Shown here: piece after piece, positions 8,553 to 16,168 of the stretch
How positions within the stretch are numbered: position 1 is the stretch's first letter
Layout of the letters: every line of letters begins with the position of its first letter
Assembly: GCA_016789105.1 (NCBI GenBank)
Contig: JAEURN010000007.1
Coordinates: 1 to 64,000, forward strand
Length of the DNA stretch: 64,000 bases
Source of the DNA: Armatimonadota bacterium
GTDB taxonomy: Bacteria; Armatimonadota; Fimbriimonadia; Fimbriimonadales; Fimbriimonadaceae
Reading direction: 5' to 3'
Translations under genes and position numbers: made by a program
Notes under the pieces: model-generated
Told to the model about the DNA's origin: nothing
The model's database searches: none
What the model saw: only the letters and a program-made list of their open reading frames with translations

Positions 8553-9245
8553 ATGGTCACCCCGTACGATTGGCAAGAAAACATCGGCCACCGCGCCAAA
8601 TTTGTGGAATCGAGGCTGGAAGGCGGGATCCCCGTCGCGGCCGCCTCCATCCCCGATGGGATCCTTTTCGCCACATTTCGATACCAATCCACGAAAATCT
8701 TTGAGATTTACGACCGACTCGTCTTTTCAGCAATCGGCCAACAAAGCGATGTGGAATCCGTCCGCGTGGCGGCCATCGAATTTTGCCACCAAGAGGGGTA
8801 TCGGCGGAGTGAGGACGATGTGACCATCCAACGGGTGGCCACGCACCTCAGCCAGCCCATCAAGCGGGCCTTCGGGGATTTTTCCACCGCGCCGATGGTC
8901 GTTCGGTCCCTGTTTGCCGAGATCGCCGAATCCCCATCGGGAGACCGGTACTTTGCCATTGACTACGATGGAGACTATTCGGTCTATAAAAAATACTTTT
9001 TCCTTGCGGGAACCCGAGAAGCCGGTGAAACGATGGGGAAAACCGTCGAGGGCTTCGATTTTTCCTCGGCCAACCAAGATGACGCCTTGGCCCAGTTGAG
9101 GGAAGCTGTCACAATCGGAATGGATCCCGACGGGAGCCGGGCGGCGGCGGGTGAAATCCCCGAACTGACTTTTGAAGCGGCAATCATTCGCCGCGACCCC
9201 AAGTGGAACCGCAAATTCCTCCGCATTGCCGGACAAGCCGATTGA
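8553..9245 (+). CDS. proteasome alpha-type protein, orphan
   Basis: A 230-residue protein resembling the alpha subunit of the bacterial 20S proteasome. Landmarks in the actinobacterial order are IGHRAKFVE near the N-terminus, a hydrophobic strand [25 protein letters not shown] (the strand that in known alpha subunits reads K-I-x-E-LYDR-x-x-F-A-A-x-G), then [10 protein letters not shown], and FAIDYDGDY further on. It lacks the propeptide plus N-terminal threonine of beta subunits, as expected for a non-catalytic alpha ring. In known systems alpha rings gate a beta-subunit chamber fed by an ATPase. No beta subunit, ATPase, pafA, dop or Pup/UBact-like gene is visible in this window. Assignment is from pattern recognition; the fold is likely, the assembly is unproven. 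Confidence 0.75.
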   Translation: MVTPYDWQENIGHRAKFVESRLEGGIPVAAASIPDGILFATFRYQSTKIFEIYDRLVFSAIGQQSDVESVRVAAIEFCHQEGYRRSEDDVTIQRVATHLSQPIKRAFGDFSTAPMVVRSLFAEIAESPSGDRYFAIDYDGDYSVYKKYFFLAGTREAGETMGKTVEGFDFSSANQDDALAQLREAVTIGMDPDGSRAAAGEIPELTFEAAIIRRDPKWNRKFLRIAGQAD

Positions 9246-9273
9246 GTGTCCCTGATAACGCAGTCGGCCGTCC

Positions 9274-9279
9274 TATAAT
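9274..9279 (+). promoter_or_regulatory. -10 box for leaderless phytase mRNA
   Basis: A perfect TATAAT ends 7 nt before the ATG at 9287, so transcription should start at or next to the start codon. No ribosome site and no clear -35 are present. Confidence 0.55.
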
Positions 9280-9286
9280 CAACACT

Positions 9287-10453
9287 ATGAAACGAACCGG
9301 GTTGATTGCGGCAGGCTTTTTGCTGGCCGGGTGTGCGGGAACGGGCAACTCCCCTTTGGATAACCAACCCGGAACCCGGTTCAACAGTGCCGGGGCCAGC
9401 GGGGGAACGGCAACCTCCACCCAGGAACTCAAGCCGGCTGCCGCCACGGATCCGGTTGCCCACGATGCCGATGATCCGGCCATTTGGGTGAACCGGCTCA
9501 ACCCGACCCAAAGCCTGATTCTGGGCACCGACAAAGTCGAATCGGTCGGCGCGCTTTACGCCTTCAATTTGGAAGGCAAAACCGTCCAAAAAATCGAAGG
9601 ATTGGATCGGCCCAACAATGTCGATGTCGGCTATGACCTCAGCCTAGGCGCGAAAACGGTTGACTTTGCCATCCTGACCGAGCGGAAAGCCGGGAAGCTG
9701 AGGATCTATTCGATCGACAACGAAACCGGGAAATTGGAAGACATCTCGGGCAACACCTCGATTTTAGGAGAAGAAACCGGGTCGGCCAAAGAACCAATGG
9801 GAATTGCCGTCTATCGTCGGGAAGATGGGGCACAATTTGCCATCGTCGCCCCCAAAACCGGCGGGAAAACGAACTACCTGGCCCAATACCGGCTTGTCCC
9901 GAATAATGGAAGGATCGATCTTAAATTAGTGCGGCGTTTTGGCGCATTCAGCGGAGTTGACAAAGACGGAAACGGCGAAATCGAAGCCATCTGCGTTGAC
10001 CAAAAGGCGGGGGTCGTGTATTACAGCGACGAACTGGCCGGCATCCGCAAATATTGGGCCGACCCTGAGCGCCCGGGCGCGGACAAGGAACTCGCTACAT
10101 TCGGGACTGAAGGGTACAAAGCCGACCGGGAAGGTCTCGCGCTGTATGAAACTTCGCCGCAAGATGGCTTTTTGCTCAGTGTCGACCAGGTCGAGAAGAA
10201 GTCGCGGGTGTTTGTCTACACCAGAGGCGGGGCAAACGAATCCGACCAACGCAACACCTTGGTTGCGGCATTCGAGACCCCGGCTGATACCACCGATGGC
10301 ATGGAGGCCACGAGTCGGGATCTGGGTGTGCGGTACCCACAAGGGATCCTTGTGATGATGGATAGCGGCAACAAGCGGTTCTTGATTTTTGACTGGCGCG
10401 ACATCGCCCCGCGTCTCATGAAGCGGCAGACTTCTGGCGCAGCCAACCGATGA
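9287..10453 (+). CDS. lipoprotein beta-propeller phytase
   Basis: A 388-residue protein of the beta-propeller phytase (BPP, 3-phytase) family, which releases phosphate from phytate with calcium. The signal peptide ends in a lipobox, FLLAGC with C16 as lipidation site, so it is membrane-anchored outside the cytoplasm. Family landmarks are HDADDPAIWVN (about 63-73), LDRPNNVDVGYD, the acidic DKDGNGEIEAICVD and YYSDELAGIRKY. The ATG at 9287 is chosen because it gives the signal peptide and follows a TATAAT at leaderless distance. Its 3' end overlaps the convergent mnmG by 38 nt. It probably scavenges organic phosphate. Confidence 0.88.
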   Translation: MKRTGLIAAGFLLAGCAGTGNSPLDNQPGTRFNSAGASGGTATSTQELKPAAATDPVAHDADDPAIWVNRLNPTQSLILGTDKVESVGALYAFNLEGKTVQKIEGLDRPNNVDVGYDLSLGAKTVDFAILTERKAGKLRIYSIDNETGKLEDISGNTSILGEETGSAKEPMGIAVYRREDGAQFAIVAPKTGGKTNYLAQYRLVPNNGRIDLKLVRRFGAFSGVDKDGNGEIEAICVDQKAGVVYYSDELAGIRKYWADPERPGADKELATFGTEGYKADREGLALYETSPQDGFLLSVDQVEKKSRVFVYTRGGANESDQRNTLVAAFETPADTTDGMEATSRDLGVRYPQGILVMMDSGNKRFLIFDWRDIAPRLMKRQTSGAANR

Positions 10454-12341
10454 GCAGCGCGATATCCGATGGCCGGACGCCGGGGATGCGACCCGCTTGG
10501 CCAATGGTTGCCGGCTGGACACGGCTCAGCTTCTCCGTGCTTTCGTAGCTGAGACCTCTCACCGCCCCGAAGTCGAAGCCCCCCGGAATTTGGAGGCCTT
10601 CCAATCGCTCGGCGGCGGCAACTTCCTCTTGCTGACGCTTGAGGTAGCCATCGTAGATGGCCAAAATCTCGATTTGCTCCCTGACCTCGGTTTGGAGTCG
10701 GCCGCTTTCTGGATCGTCTGGTCTTGCCAGCCAACCGGCGTCGGCATCAATGTCGCCCGCCAATTGGACCACCAGGTTCAATCCGGAGCCCGGCCGTTTG
10801 AGGAGTTCAAAGAGGGGGATCTTGTTTTTGACCGGTCCAAGCCCGAGCGACTCTGCGGCTTGGCTTTGGGCTTCATAGACTGATGTTTGTTGCAACCCAT
10901 TGAGCGCTGTGTTCAATAGCTCCATCTTGCGGTGAAACCGGTCCGCCCTTTCCGGACTGGCAAGTCCAATTTCAATCGCCAGCGGGGTCAACCGTTGATC
11001 GGCGTTGTCGTGCCGGAGGTGGAGCCGGTGCTCGGCCCGGGCAGTCAGCATCCGATAGGGATCCTCAACCCCCTTTGTGACCAAGTCATCGACCATCACG
11101 CCAATAAAGCTTTGGCTTCGGGGAAAAATGATTTCAGACTGTCCGGTCGCGAATCGGGCCGCGTTGATCCCAGCCACAATCCCCTGTCCGGCCGCCTCTT
11201 CATATCCGGAAGTGCCGTTGATTTGGCCGGCCAAGAACAAGCCGGTTAACAGCTTGGACATCAAAGTCGGACGCAACTGCAGCGGGTCGGCCATGTCGTA
11301 CTCGACCGCATATCCCGGACGGATCATGGAAACCTCTTCGAGTCCCGGGATCGCCTTCAAAGCAGCAAGCTGAACGTCGCCAGGCATGGAACTACTGAAT
11401 CCTTGGACATAAATAGACTCATCGTTCCACATTTCTTGCTCAAGAAAAATCGGATGCGATTCCTTGTCGGCAAACCGCACCACTTTGTCCTCGACCGAAG
11501 GGCAGTAGCGGGGCCCTACGCCCTCGATCTGGCCGCTGAACATGGCCGACCGGTGCAAGTTTTCCCGCAGGATATCGTGGGTCTGCGGGGTCGTGTGGGT
11601 TTGCCAGGTCGGCAGCAAATCTTGAGTCTCAAAGGTCCGGTCGTGCAAGAAGCTCATTGGCCCAGCGTCCGGCTCCGAGGGCATCACAAGCGTTTTGGAC
11701 AGGTCGATTGAAGACAACGCGATGCGGGGGGTTGTCCCGGTTTTGAACCGCCTTTGCCGCACCCCCAAGTCACGGAGGAAGTCTGATAGATTTGAGACTG
11801 CCCGGTCTCCATGCCGTGCGGCTACTGTCTTGGTCGCCCCTTCATGGCAAAGTCCGTTCAAGAATGTGCCCGTTGTGACAACAACCGACCGGCAAGCGAT
11901 GGTCTGGGTTTCGGCGGAGCCGCCGGCAGCCACAACAATCCCCGTGATCGAACCGCCTGATTCGAGAACGGTCAGCACCTGGCCTTCGAGGAGGGTCAAG
12001 CCTTCCTGTCCCGCCATGACCTTTTGCATAAAGACCGGATAGTCTTTTTTGCAGACTTGGGCTCGCAGGGTCTGGACAGCCGGCCCTTTCCCTGTCCCAA
12101 CGCGCCGGTTGTGGGTCAGCGTGTGGTCGGTCGTCACCGCCATCTGGCCACCGAGCGCATCCACCTCCCGGGCAATATGCCCCTTGGCGGGGCCCCCGAT
12201 GCTGCAGTTGCAGGGCAAGTGGCCGATCCGGTCGAGCCTAAGGGTAACGCACAGCGTGGAAGCCCCCAACCGGGCCGAGGCTAGGGCTGCTTCGATGCCC
12301 GCATGACCGGCACCGACGACAACGACATCAAAGTTTTCCAC
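10416..12341 (-). CDS. mnmG: tRNA uridine-34 carboxymethylaminomethyl synthesis enzyme MnmG
   Basis: A 641-residue FAD enzyme (GidA family) that with MnmE modifies U34 in the wobble position of several tRNAs. The dinucleotide motif GAGHAG (11-16), the PCNCSIGGPAKGH signature and the HNRR segment are all present, and the C-terminal helical domain ends in the family style (RIPGVRPSD). The start is GTG at 12341; TAAAAT lies 10 nt upstream on the minus strand with no ribosome site. No mnmE or rsmG neighbour is seen. The last 38 nt overlap the convergent phytase gene. Confidence 0.95.
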   Translation of the reverse strand: MENFDVVVVGAGHAGIEAALASARLGASTLCVTLRLDRIGHLPCNCSIGGPAKGHIAREVDALGGQMAVTTDHTLTHNRRVGTGKGPAVQTLRAQVCKKDYPVFMQKVMAGQEGLTLLEGQVLTVLESGGSITGIVVAAGGSAETQTIACRSVVVTTGTFLNGLCHEGATKTVAARHGDRAVSNLSDFLRDLGVRQRRFKTGTTPRIALSSIDLSKTLVMPSEPDAGPMSFLHDRTFETQDLLPTWQTHTTPQTHDILRENLHRSAMFSGQIEGVGPRYCPSVEDKVVRFADKESHPIFLEQEMWNDESIYVQGFSSSMPGDVQLAALKAIPGLEEVSMIRPGYAVEYDMADPLQLRPTLMSKLLTGLFLAGQINGTSGYEEAAGQGIVAGINAARFATGQSEIIFPRSQSFIGVMVDDLVTKGVEDPYRMLTARAEHRLHLRHDNADQRLTPLAIEIGLASPERADRFHRKMELLNTALNGLQQTSVYEAQSQAAESLGLGPVKNKIPLFELLKRPGSGLNLVVQLAGDIDADAGWLARPDDPESGRLQTEVREQIEILAIYDGYLKRQQEEVAAAERLEGLQIPGGFDFGAVRGLSYESTEKLSRVQPATIGQAGRIPGVRPSDIALLIGWLRQKSAAS

Positions 12342-12407
12342 GCGAAGGTGGATTTTACTGGTCTGTCCACGTTTGCAGTCGGGCCACTCTCAACGCCAAC
12401 ATGGCTC

Positions 12408-13055
12408 TCAGTCTTCGGGGAACCACATTCGGTCGATGTTGTGCTCACCGGGGCCTTCCTCGCCTGGCTCGATGGTCTGTTCCCATCGGTGGAACTTGGC
12501 ATGGCTGTCCACATAGCCATAATTTGCGCCCTCGGCGAACATCTTGCGGAAAATCGCGACGTCGAATGCTGGCTCGTCATCCTCATTGACGTACTCGTCG
12601 AATTCATCCCATTCGTCATCTTCTTCCGGCCAAGAAACATAGTCGTCATGCTTGTATTCAAAGGCGCGGGGTGCCAGCAGAATTTGGTTGGCGGGTTGGG
12701 AGAACGTCGTCATGCTTAAGCCAATGACCCCGAGGCGGTTCAGGAGGTAGTCGGTCTCCGGGTCGGTTGCCAGGGCCTTGTATTTGGGAGTCCGGAAAAC
12801 GCCTTCGTTCTTTACATACGGATAAAGGATCTCGAACCACTCGTAATCCGCATCCTCGTCATCCTTCATCAACATGTCGTCGTAGTCGGCGGCATAGATG
12901 TTCAGGGCCAAACCGATCTGCTTGATATTGCTGAGGTCTTGAGTTTTTTTGGCCGCATCCTTGGCTTGGGCAAAAATAGGGAACAAGATCGCCGCCAAAA
13001 CAGCGATGATCGCGATCACAACGAGAAGCTCAATGAGCGTAAATGCACGGCGCAT
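12408..13055 (-). CDS. type IV pilin-like protein, acidic variant
   Basis: A 215-residue protein with a class III/type IV prepilin start ([19 protein letters not shown]), so it is a substrate of the prepilin peptidase. The helix runs into [10 protein letters not shown]. The C-terminal part contains [12 protein letters not shown], a variant of the H-x9-DG ending common in pilin-like proteins of Planctomycetes and relatives. Residues about 145-180 are strikingly acidic (runs of E and D). The ATG at 13055 is chosen because it places the cleavage site properly; a longer open frame upstream lacks this. It lies 105 nt downstream of a similar pilin gene, probably a duplication. Surface or secreted role; not part of the main pilus locus. 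Confidence 0.85.
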   Translation of the reverse strand: MRRAFTLIELLVVIAIIAVLAAILFPIFAQAKDAAKKTQDLSNIKQIGLALNIYAADYDDMLMKDDEDADYEWFEILYPYVKNEGVFRTPKYKALATDPETDYLLNRLGVIGLSMTTFSQPANQILLAPRAFEYKHDDYVSWPEEDDEWDEFDEYVNEDDEPAFDVAIFRKMFAEGANYGYVDSHAKFHRWEQTIEPGEEGPGEHNIDRMWFPED

Positions 13056-13109
13056 AGAATCATTTTGCCCGCTTACGTCCCCTGTAACGGTTATCAGAGT
13101 GTTAAGGGC

Positions 13110-13146
13110 CACCAGGCCCGCTGGTTGGCAACCCAAGAGCCTGGTG
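13110..13146 (-). other. stem-loop between two pilin genes
   Basis: CACCAGGC (13110-13117) and GCCTGGTG (13139-13146) form an 8-bp stem, with a small GGTT/AACC stem inside the loop. It lies between the two minus-strand pilin genes and is not followed by a U-run, so it may be an RNA-stabilising or attenuating hairpin rather than a terminator. Confidence 0.4.
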
Positions 13147-13160
13147 ACCCATCGTTCAGA

Positions 13161-13907
13161 TCAATCGACCGGGGGCTTGTTGTCAATGTTGTGCAGGCCA
13201 ACGTTATCGATGGCATCCGGAGCCTTGGATTTGTCCAAAGTCTGAACAAATTTGTACCACTTGGCGTGCCCATCGGCAAAGGAGTAGTTATTGCCGCCCA
13301 AGTGTCGGCCCGTATTCTTGGGGTCTAACACTTGCGCGTCAGTCCCGACGTCGCTTAGCACATAGCCGCTCCCATCCAAGAACCCCCGCTCCCACTGGCC
13401 ATCGGGAGCCGATGCCCAGGGATGGTAATCAAAATAGCCGACCCGCTCATGCCGCTCGGCAATGATGATCTGCTCGGCGACCCGGTCGAATTCGGTCAAA
13501 CTCGCCCCGTGGGCAAAGAACCCGTTGATCAGATAGTCGGTGTGCAACGGCTTCCAATCGGCCACAGACATCCACGTGGGGAAGATCGACGGAGTGGAGT
13601 TCACATCTGGGTCGCGGAAGATCTGCTTGTTCTTGATGTATGGCTGCAGGGGGTCGAACCAGGTGTATAGGTCAGCAATGGTTTGCCCCGTCTCCAGGTC
13701 GTGGTGGGTATGGCAAACACGGTCGTCGTAGTCGTTGGAATAAAGCATGATCGCCGTCACGATCTGCTTGTGGTTACTGAGGTCTTGCGCCTTCTTGGCG
13801 GATTCTTTGGCTTGGGCAAAAACGGGGAAGAGGATTGCCGCTAGGATCGCGATGATGGCGATGACGACGAGTAATTCGATGAGGGTAAAGGCGGTTCTCC
13901 GTTTCAT
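13161..13907 (-). CDS. type IV pilin-like protein, H-x9-DG type
   Basis: A 248-residue prepilin-like protein. The N-terminus [21 protein letters not shown] carries the prepilin peptidase site and the helix continues into FPVFAQAKESAKKAQ. The C-terminal NNYSFADGHAKW matches the DG-HAK ending seen in large pilin-like families of Planctomycetes and Armatimonadota. The ATG at 13907 is chosen for the short basic leader before the cleavage site. Paired with the related gene at 12408. It is transcribed divergently from the ferredoxin-NADP reductase gene. Confidence 0.87.
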   Translation of the reverse strand: MKRRTAFTLIELLVVIAIIAILAAILFPVFAQAKESAKKAQDLSNHKQIVTAIMLYSNDYDDRVCHTHHDLETGQTIADLYTWFDPLQPYIKNKQIFRDPDVNSTPSIFPTWMSVADWKPLHTDYLINGFFAHGASLTEFDRVAEQIIIAERHERVGYFDYHPWASAPDGQWERGFLDGSGYVLSDVGTDAQVLDPKNTGRHLGGNNYSFADGHAKWYKFVQTLDKSKAPDAIDNVGLHNIDNKPPVD

Positions 13908-13954
13908 TTCCCGAAAGGATACACACTGTTGCGTTTGAGAGCAAATGATCTGTT

Positions 13955-13967
13955 GCAATATTATTGC
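13955..13967. promoter_or_regulatory. AT-rich inverted repeat in a divergent intergenic region
   Basis: GCAATA (13955-13960) and TATTGC (13962-13967) form a perfect inverted repeat with a 1-nt centre, in a markedly AT-rich patch between the divergent pilin and reductase genes. It could be an operator or part of a promoter; TATATA follows directly. Confidence 0.35.
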
Positions 13968-14044
13968 TATATAGAACTTTGGACTCATTTGGCCAGAGCT
14001 TTTCGGCTAGGCCGCACCGCCGCCACTCGGGCAGAATAGGGAGC

Positions 14045-15040
14045 GTGGATCGAGTCGACCTCACCATCATTGGCGGCGGACCTGTGGGTCTGTTTGGGGC
14101 ATTTTATGCCGGGCTGCGGGGCATGTCCGTGCGCGTCATCGATTCCTTACCCGAACTTGGGGGCCAACTCACCGCTCTCTATCCCGAAAAGTACGTCTAC
14201 GACATGCCCGGCTTCCCCGAGGTTCTTGCCAAAGACCTCGCCGCCCAGCTCATTGAGCAAGCCCGCCGGTTCCAGCCGGAACTCGTGTTGGGGCAAGTGG
14301 CCAGCGGCTTAGAGAAAGATGGGGACGGGTGGACGGTCACTACGGGCGACGGCCGCCGTTGGCCAACCGGCACCGTGCTCATCACCGCAGGGGCGGGAGC
14401 CTTTGCCCCCACCAAAATCGGGGTGAAACGCGAAGACGAGTTCGAAGGGAACGGGCTGACGTACGGCGTCCGCGACAAGGCTGCTTTTCAAGGCAAGAAG
14501 ATTTTGGTCGTCGGCGGGGGAGATTCCGCTTTCGATTGGGCGGTCGCTCTGCACCCGATCGCCGCCAAAACCACCCTTGTCCACCGCAACGACCGGTTCC
14601 GCGCGCACGACGAAACCGTTCGGCAACTCCGTCAAACCGATGCCGATATTCGCCTCTTCCATGTCGTCAAGGAACTCCACGGGGAAAGCGCCTTGGAGGC
14701 CGTCACATTAGAGAACACCGAGTCCAAAACTCAGGAAACGGTCGATTGCGATGCCCTCATCGTCAACATTGGGTTCAAATCCTCGCTTGGGCCCATCAAA
14801 GATTGGGGACTGGCCATTGAAAAGAACCAGATTTCCGTAGACCACCACTACCAAACAAATCTCCCCGGGGTGTTTGCCGCCGGGGATGTCTGCACCTTTG
14901 ATGGGAAACTGAAACTGATCGCAACCGGCGTCGGCGAAGCGGCCACCGCCGTCTGCGTTGCCAAAACCCTCCTGGACCCCGCGGCCAAGCTATTCCCGGG
15001 GCACAGTTCCGACATGGAGATGCCTTCGGCCACCAGTTAG
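14045..15040 (+). CDS. ferredoxin/flavodoxin-NADP+ reductase, thioredoxin reductase type
   Basis: A 331-residue flavoprotein of the YumC/TrxR-like ferredoxin-NADP reductase family. It shows the FAD motif IIGGGPVGL at residues about 8-16, ELGGQLTALYPEK, the NADP motif VVGGGDSA (about 158-165) and GVFAAGDVC near the C-terminus. There is no CxxC between the domains, which separates it from thioredoxin reductase. The GTG at 14045 is chosen by family alignment; a TTG at 13964 would add 27 unrelated residues. It shuttles electrons between NADPH and ferredoxin or flavodoxin in the cytoplasm. Upstream a pilin gene runs the other way. Confidence 0.9.
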   Translation: MDRVDLTIIGGGPVGLFGAFYAGLRGMSVRVIDSLPELGGQLTALYPEKYVYDMPGFPEVLAKDLAAQLIEQARRFQPELVLGQVASGLEKDGDGWTVTTGDGRRWPTGTVLITAGAGAFAPTKIGVKREDEFEGNGLTYGVRDKAAFQGKKILVVGGGDSAFDWAVALHPIAAKTTLVHRNDRFRAHDETVRQLRQTDADIRLFHVVKELHGESALEAVTLENTESKTQETVDCDALIVNIGFKSSLGPIKDWGLAIEKNQISVDHHYQTNLPGVFAAGDVCTFDGKLKLIATGVGEAATAVCVAKTLLDPAAKLFPGHSSDMEMPSATS

Positions 15041-15101
15041 GAAAACTACCGGTTTTACGGATACTGCGCCCACGACCGCAATCAAGGCGGAAAGTTCCAA
15101 G

Positions 15102-15157
15102 TACAATGGTTGGGAAAGAGGATCACTGAGACCGGAAGCTGTCCGGTTAAGCCTCTT
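15102..15157 (+). promoter_or_regulatory. promoter and structured 5' leader of the PEP-CTERM gene
   Basis: TACAAT (15102-15107) fits a -10 box that would start RNA near 15114. The RNA would begin with a two-stem structure: an outer stem AAGAGG (15116-15121) with CCTCTT (15152-15157), and an inner hairpin ACCGGA (15131-15136) with TCCGGT (15142-15147) around AGCTG. The internal loop is asymmetric (9 nt and 4 nt). The leader ends just before GAGAGTGAG, the ribosome site. I could not match it to a known riboswitch; it may be a regulatory leader. Confidence 0.45.
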
Positions 15158-15175
15158 ATCGAGAGTGAGATCAAT

Positions 15176-15790
15176 ATGAAACGCTCCCTGGCAACCCTTG
15201 TGCTTTTGTCGGCTTTCGCCCCTCTGGCGCACGCCGCAACCCTTGTTTTCAATTACGGAATCGTATATACCGGCGACACTCCCTCGGGCACCGCCCCGTG
15301 GATGACCGTGACCTTGACCGACTTTGCCGCGAACACCGTTGATGTGAAAATCGACCACAACGCAACGAGCGGCGCCGGCCAATTCGTTAGCGAAGTCCTG
15401 CTCAACCTCAATCCGTTCGTGACCATTAGCTCGGCAACCGCCATCGCTGGCAAAACGGCGACCTTCGCCTCTGCGGCAAGCGGTTCGTTCCCCGATGCGG
15501 GCACCACGTTCGATGTCGATGTGCAGCTGAACACAAGCAATGCCGGGGGCGGCGCCCAGCGACTTTTGCCAGGCGACAGCTTGACCGTCCGGCTGGTCGG
15601 CAATGGCCTTTCGGTTGCGAACTTCGATGACCTTTCGAATGGCGGGAACCAGGTTCGCACCATGGCCCACATCCAAAACACGGGTGGACAGTTGGGCTCG
15701 AGCAAGGTGACCGAAGGCGTCCCCGAACCAGCAACCATGACGGTCTTGGCCGGGATCGCTTTGGCCGCTGCCCGGCGACGCCGCAAGTAA
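15176..15790 (+). CDS. PEP-CTERM domain secreted protein
   Basis: A 204-residue exported protein. A signal peptide (ending LAHA-A, about residue 20) is followed by a beta-rich, T/A/N-rich body, and the C-terminus has the PEP-CTERM sorting pattern: VPEP, a hydrophobic helix and an RRRRK tail. Proteins of this type are processed by an exosortase and placed on the surface or in the extracellular matrix; no exosortase gene is in this window. The ATG at 15176 follows GAGAGTGAG. A structured leader precedes it and a strong terminator follows. Confidence 0.87.
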   Translation: MKRSLATLVLLSAFAPLAHAATLVFNYGIVYTGDTPSGTAPWMTVTLTDFAANTVDVKIDHNATSGAGQFVSEVLLNLNPFVTISSATAIAGKTATFASAASGSFPDAGTTFDVDVQLNTSNAGGGAQRLLPGDSLTVRLVGNGLSVANFDDLSNGGNQVRTMAHIQNTGGQLGSSKVTEGVPEPATMTVLAGIALAAARRRRK

Positions 15791-15809
15791 ACCGGTCGGT
15801 CAAAAAATC

Positions 15810-15852
15810 AACAACCCCGGCCGCCGTTCGGCGCCGGGGTTGTTCCATTTTT
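15810..15852 (+). terminator. rho-independent terminator after the PEP-CTERM gene
   Basis: AACAACCCCGGC (15810-15821) pairs with GCCGGGGTTGTT (15833-15844), a 12-bp GC-rich stem, followed by CCATTTTT. Confidence 0.8.
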
Positions 15853-15873
15853 CACTGAGAGACAGCGGCTTGG

Positions 15874-16029
15874 CTATTTTCCGCCCGGGGCTTTGGAATC
15901 GGTTTTGGCCGCGCTCCCCGATGCCGACCCCGTCGATCCGGTGTCACCGCCGCTGCTGTTGCAACCGGCGAATGCCAAAAGGGAACCGGCGACAAATGCC
16001 GCCAGAACGAGAACTGTGAGTTGTTTCAT
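15874..16029 (-). CDS. 51-residue lipoprotein
   Basis: A small open frame of 52 codons. The N-terminus (MKQLTVLVLAAF...) is a clear type II signal peptide with the lipobox AFAGC, C23 being the lipidation site. The mature part is only about 29 residues, rich in G, S, T, D and K and ending APGGK, so it is probably unstructured. Such short lipoproteins are often missed. It is convergent with the PEP-CTERM gene and follows argS on the same strand. Two TTGCAA sequences (16089-16094 and 16115-16120) lie upstream. Function unknown. Confidence 0.7.
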   Translation of the reverse strand: MKQLTVLVLAAFVAGSLLAFAGCNSSGGDTGSTGSASGSAAKTDSKAPGGK

Positions 16030-16168
16030 GGTGTTTCCAAACGGAGTTTCCGGGTGGACAAGACCCCTGGCCCGGCCACCCTTCCCAATTGCAACATCAT
16101 TGCGCTATTTTTCGTTGCAAATACGGCGACTTTTTTTGAAATTTTTTTGCGATGAGCCGGGGCACGGG

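Noticed and set aside
8456-8692. N-terminal extension of asnS to 8692
   Set aside because: The extra residues are unlike any AsnRS and overlap the divergent proteasome-like gene; the ATG at 8455 gives the normal N-terminus.
15102-15157. Cyclic di-GMP (GEMM) riboswitch
   Set aside because: The conserved GEMM core and receptor sequences are absent; only a two-stem shape is seen.
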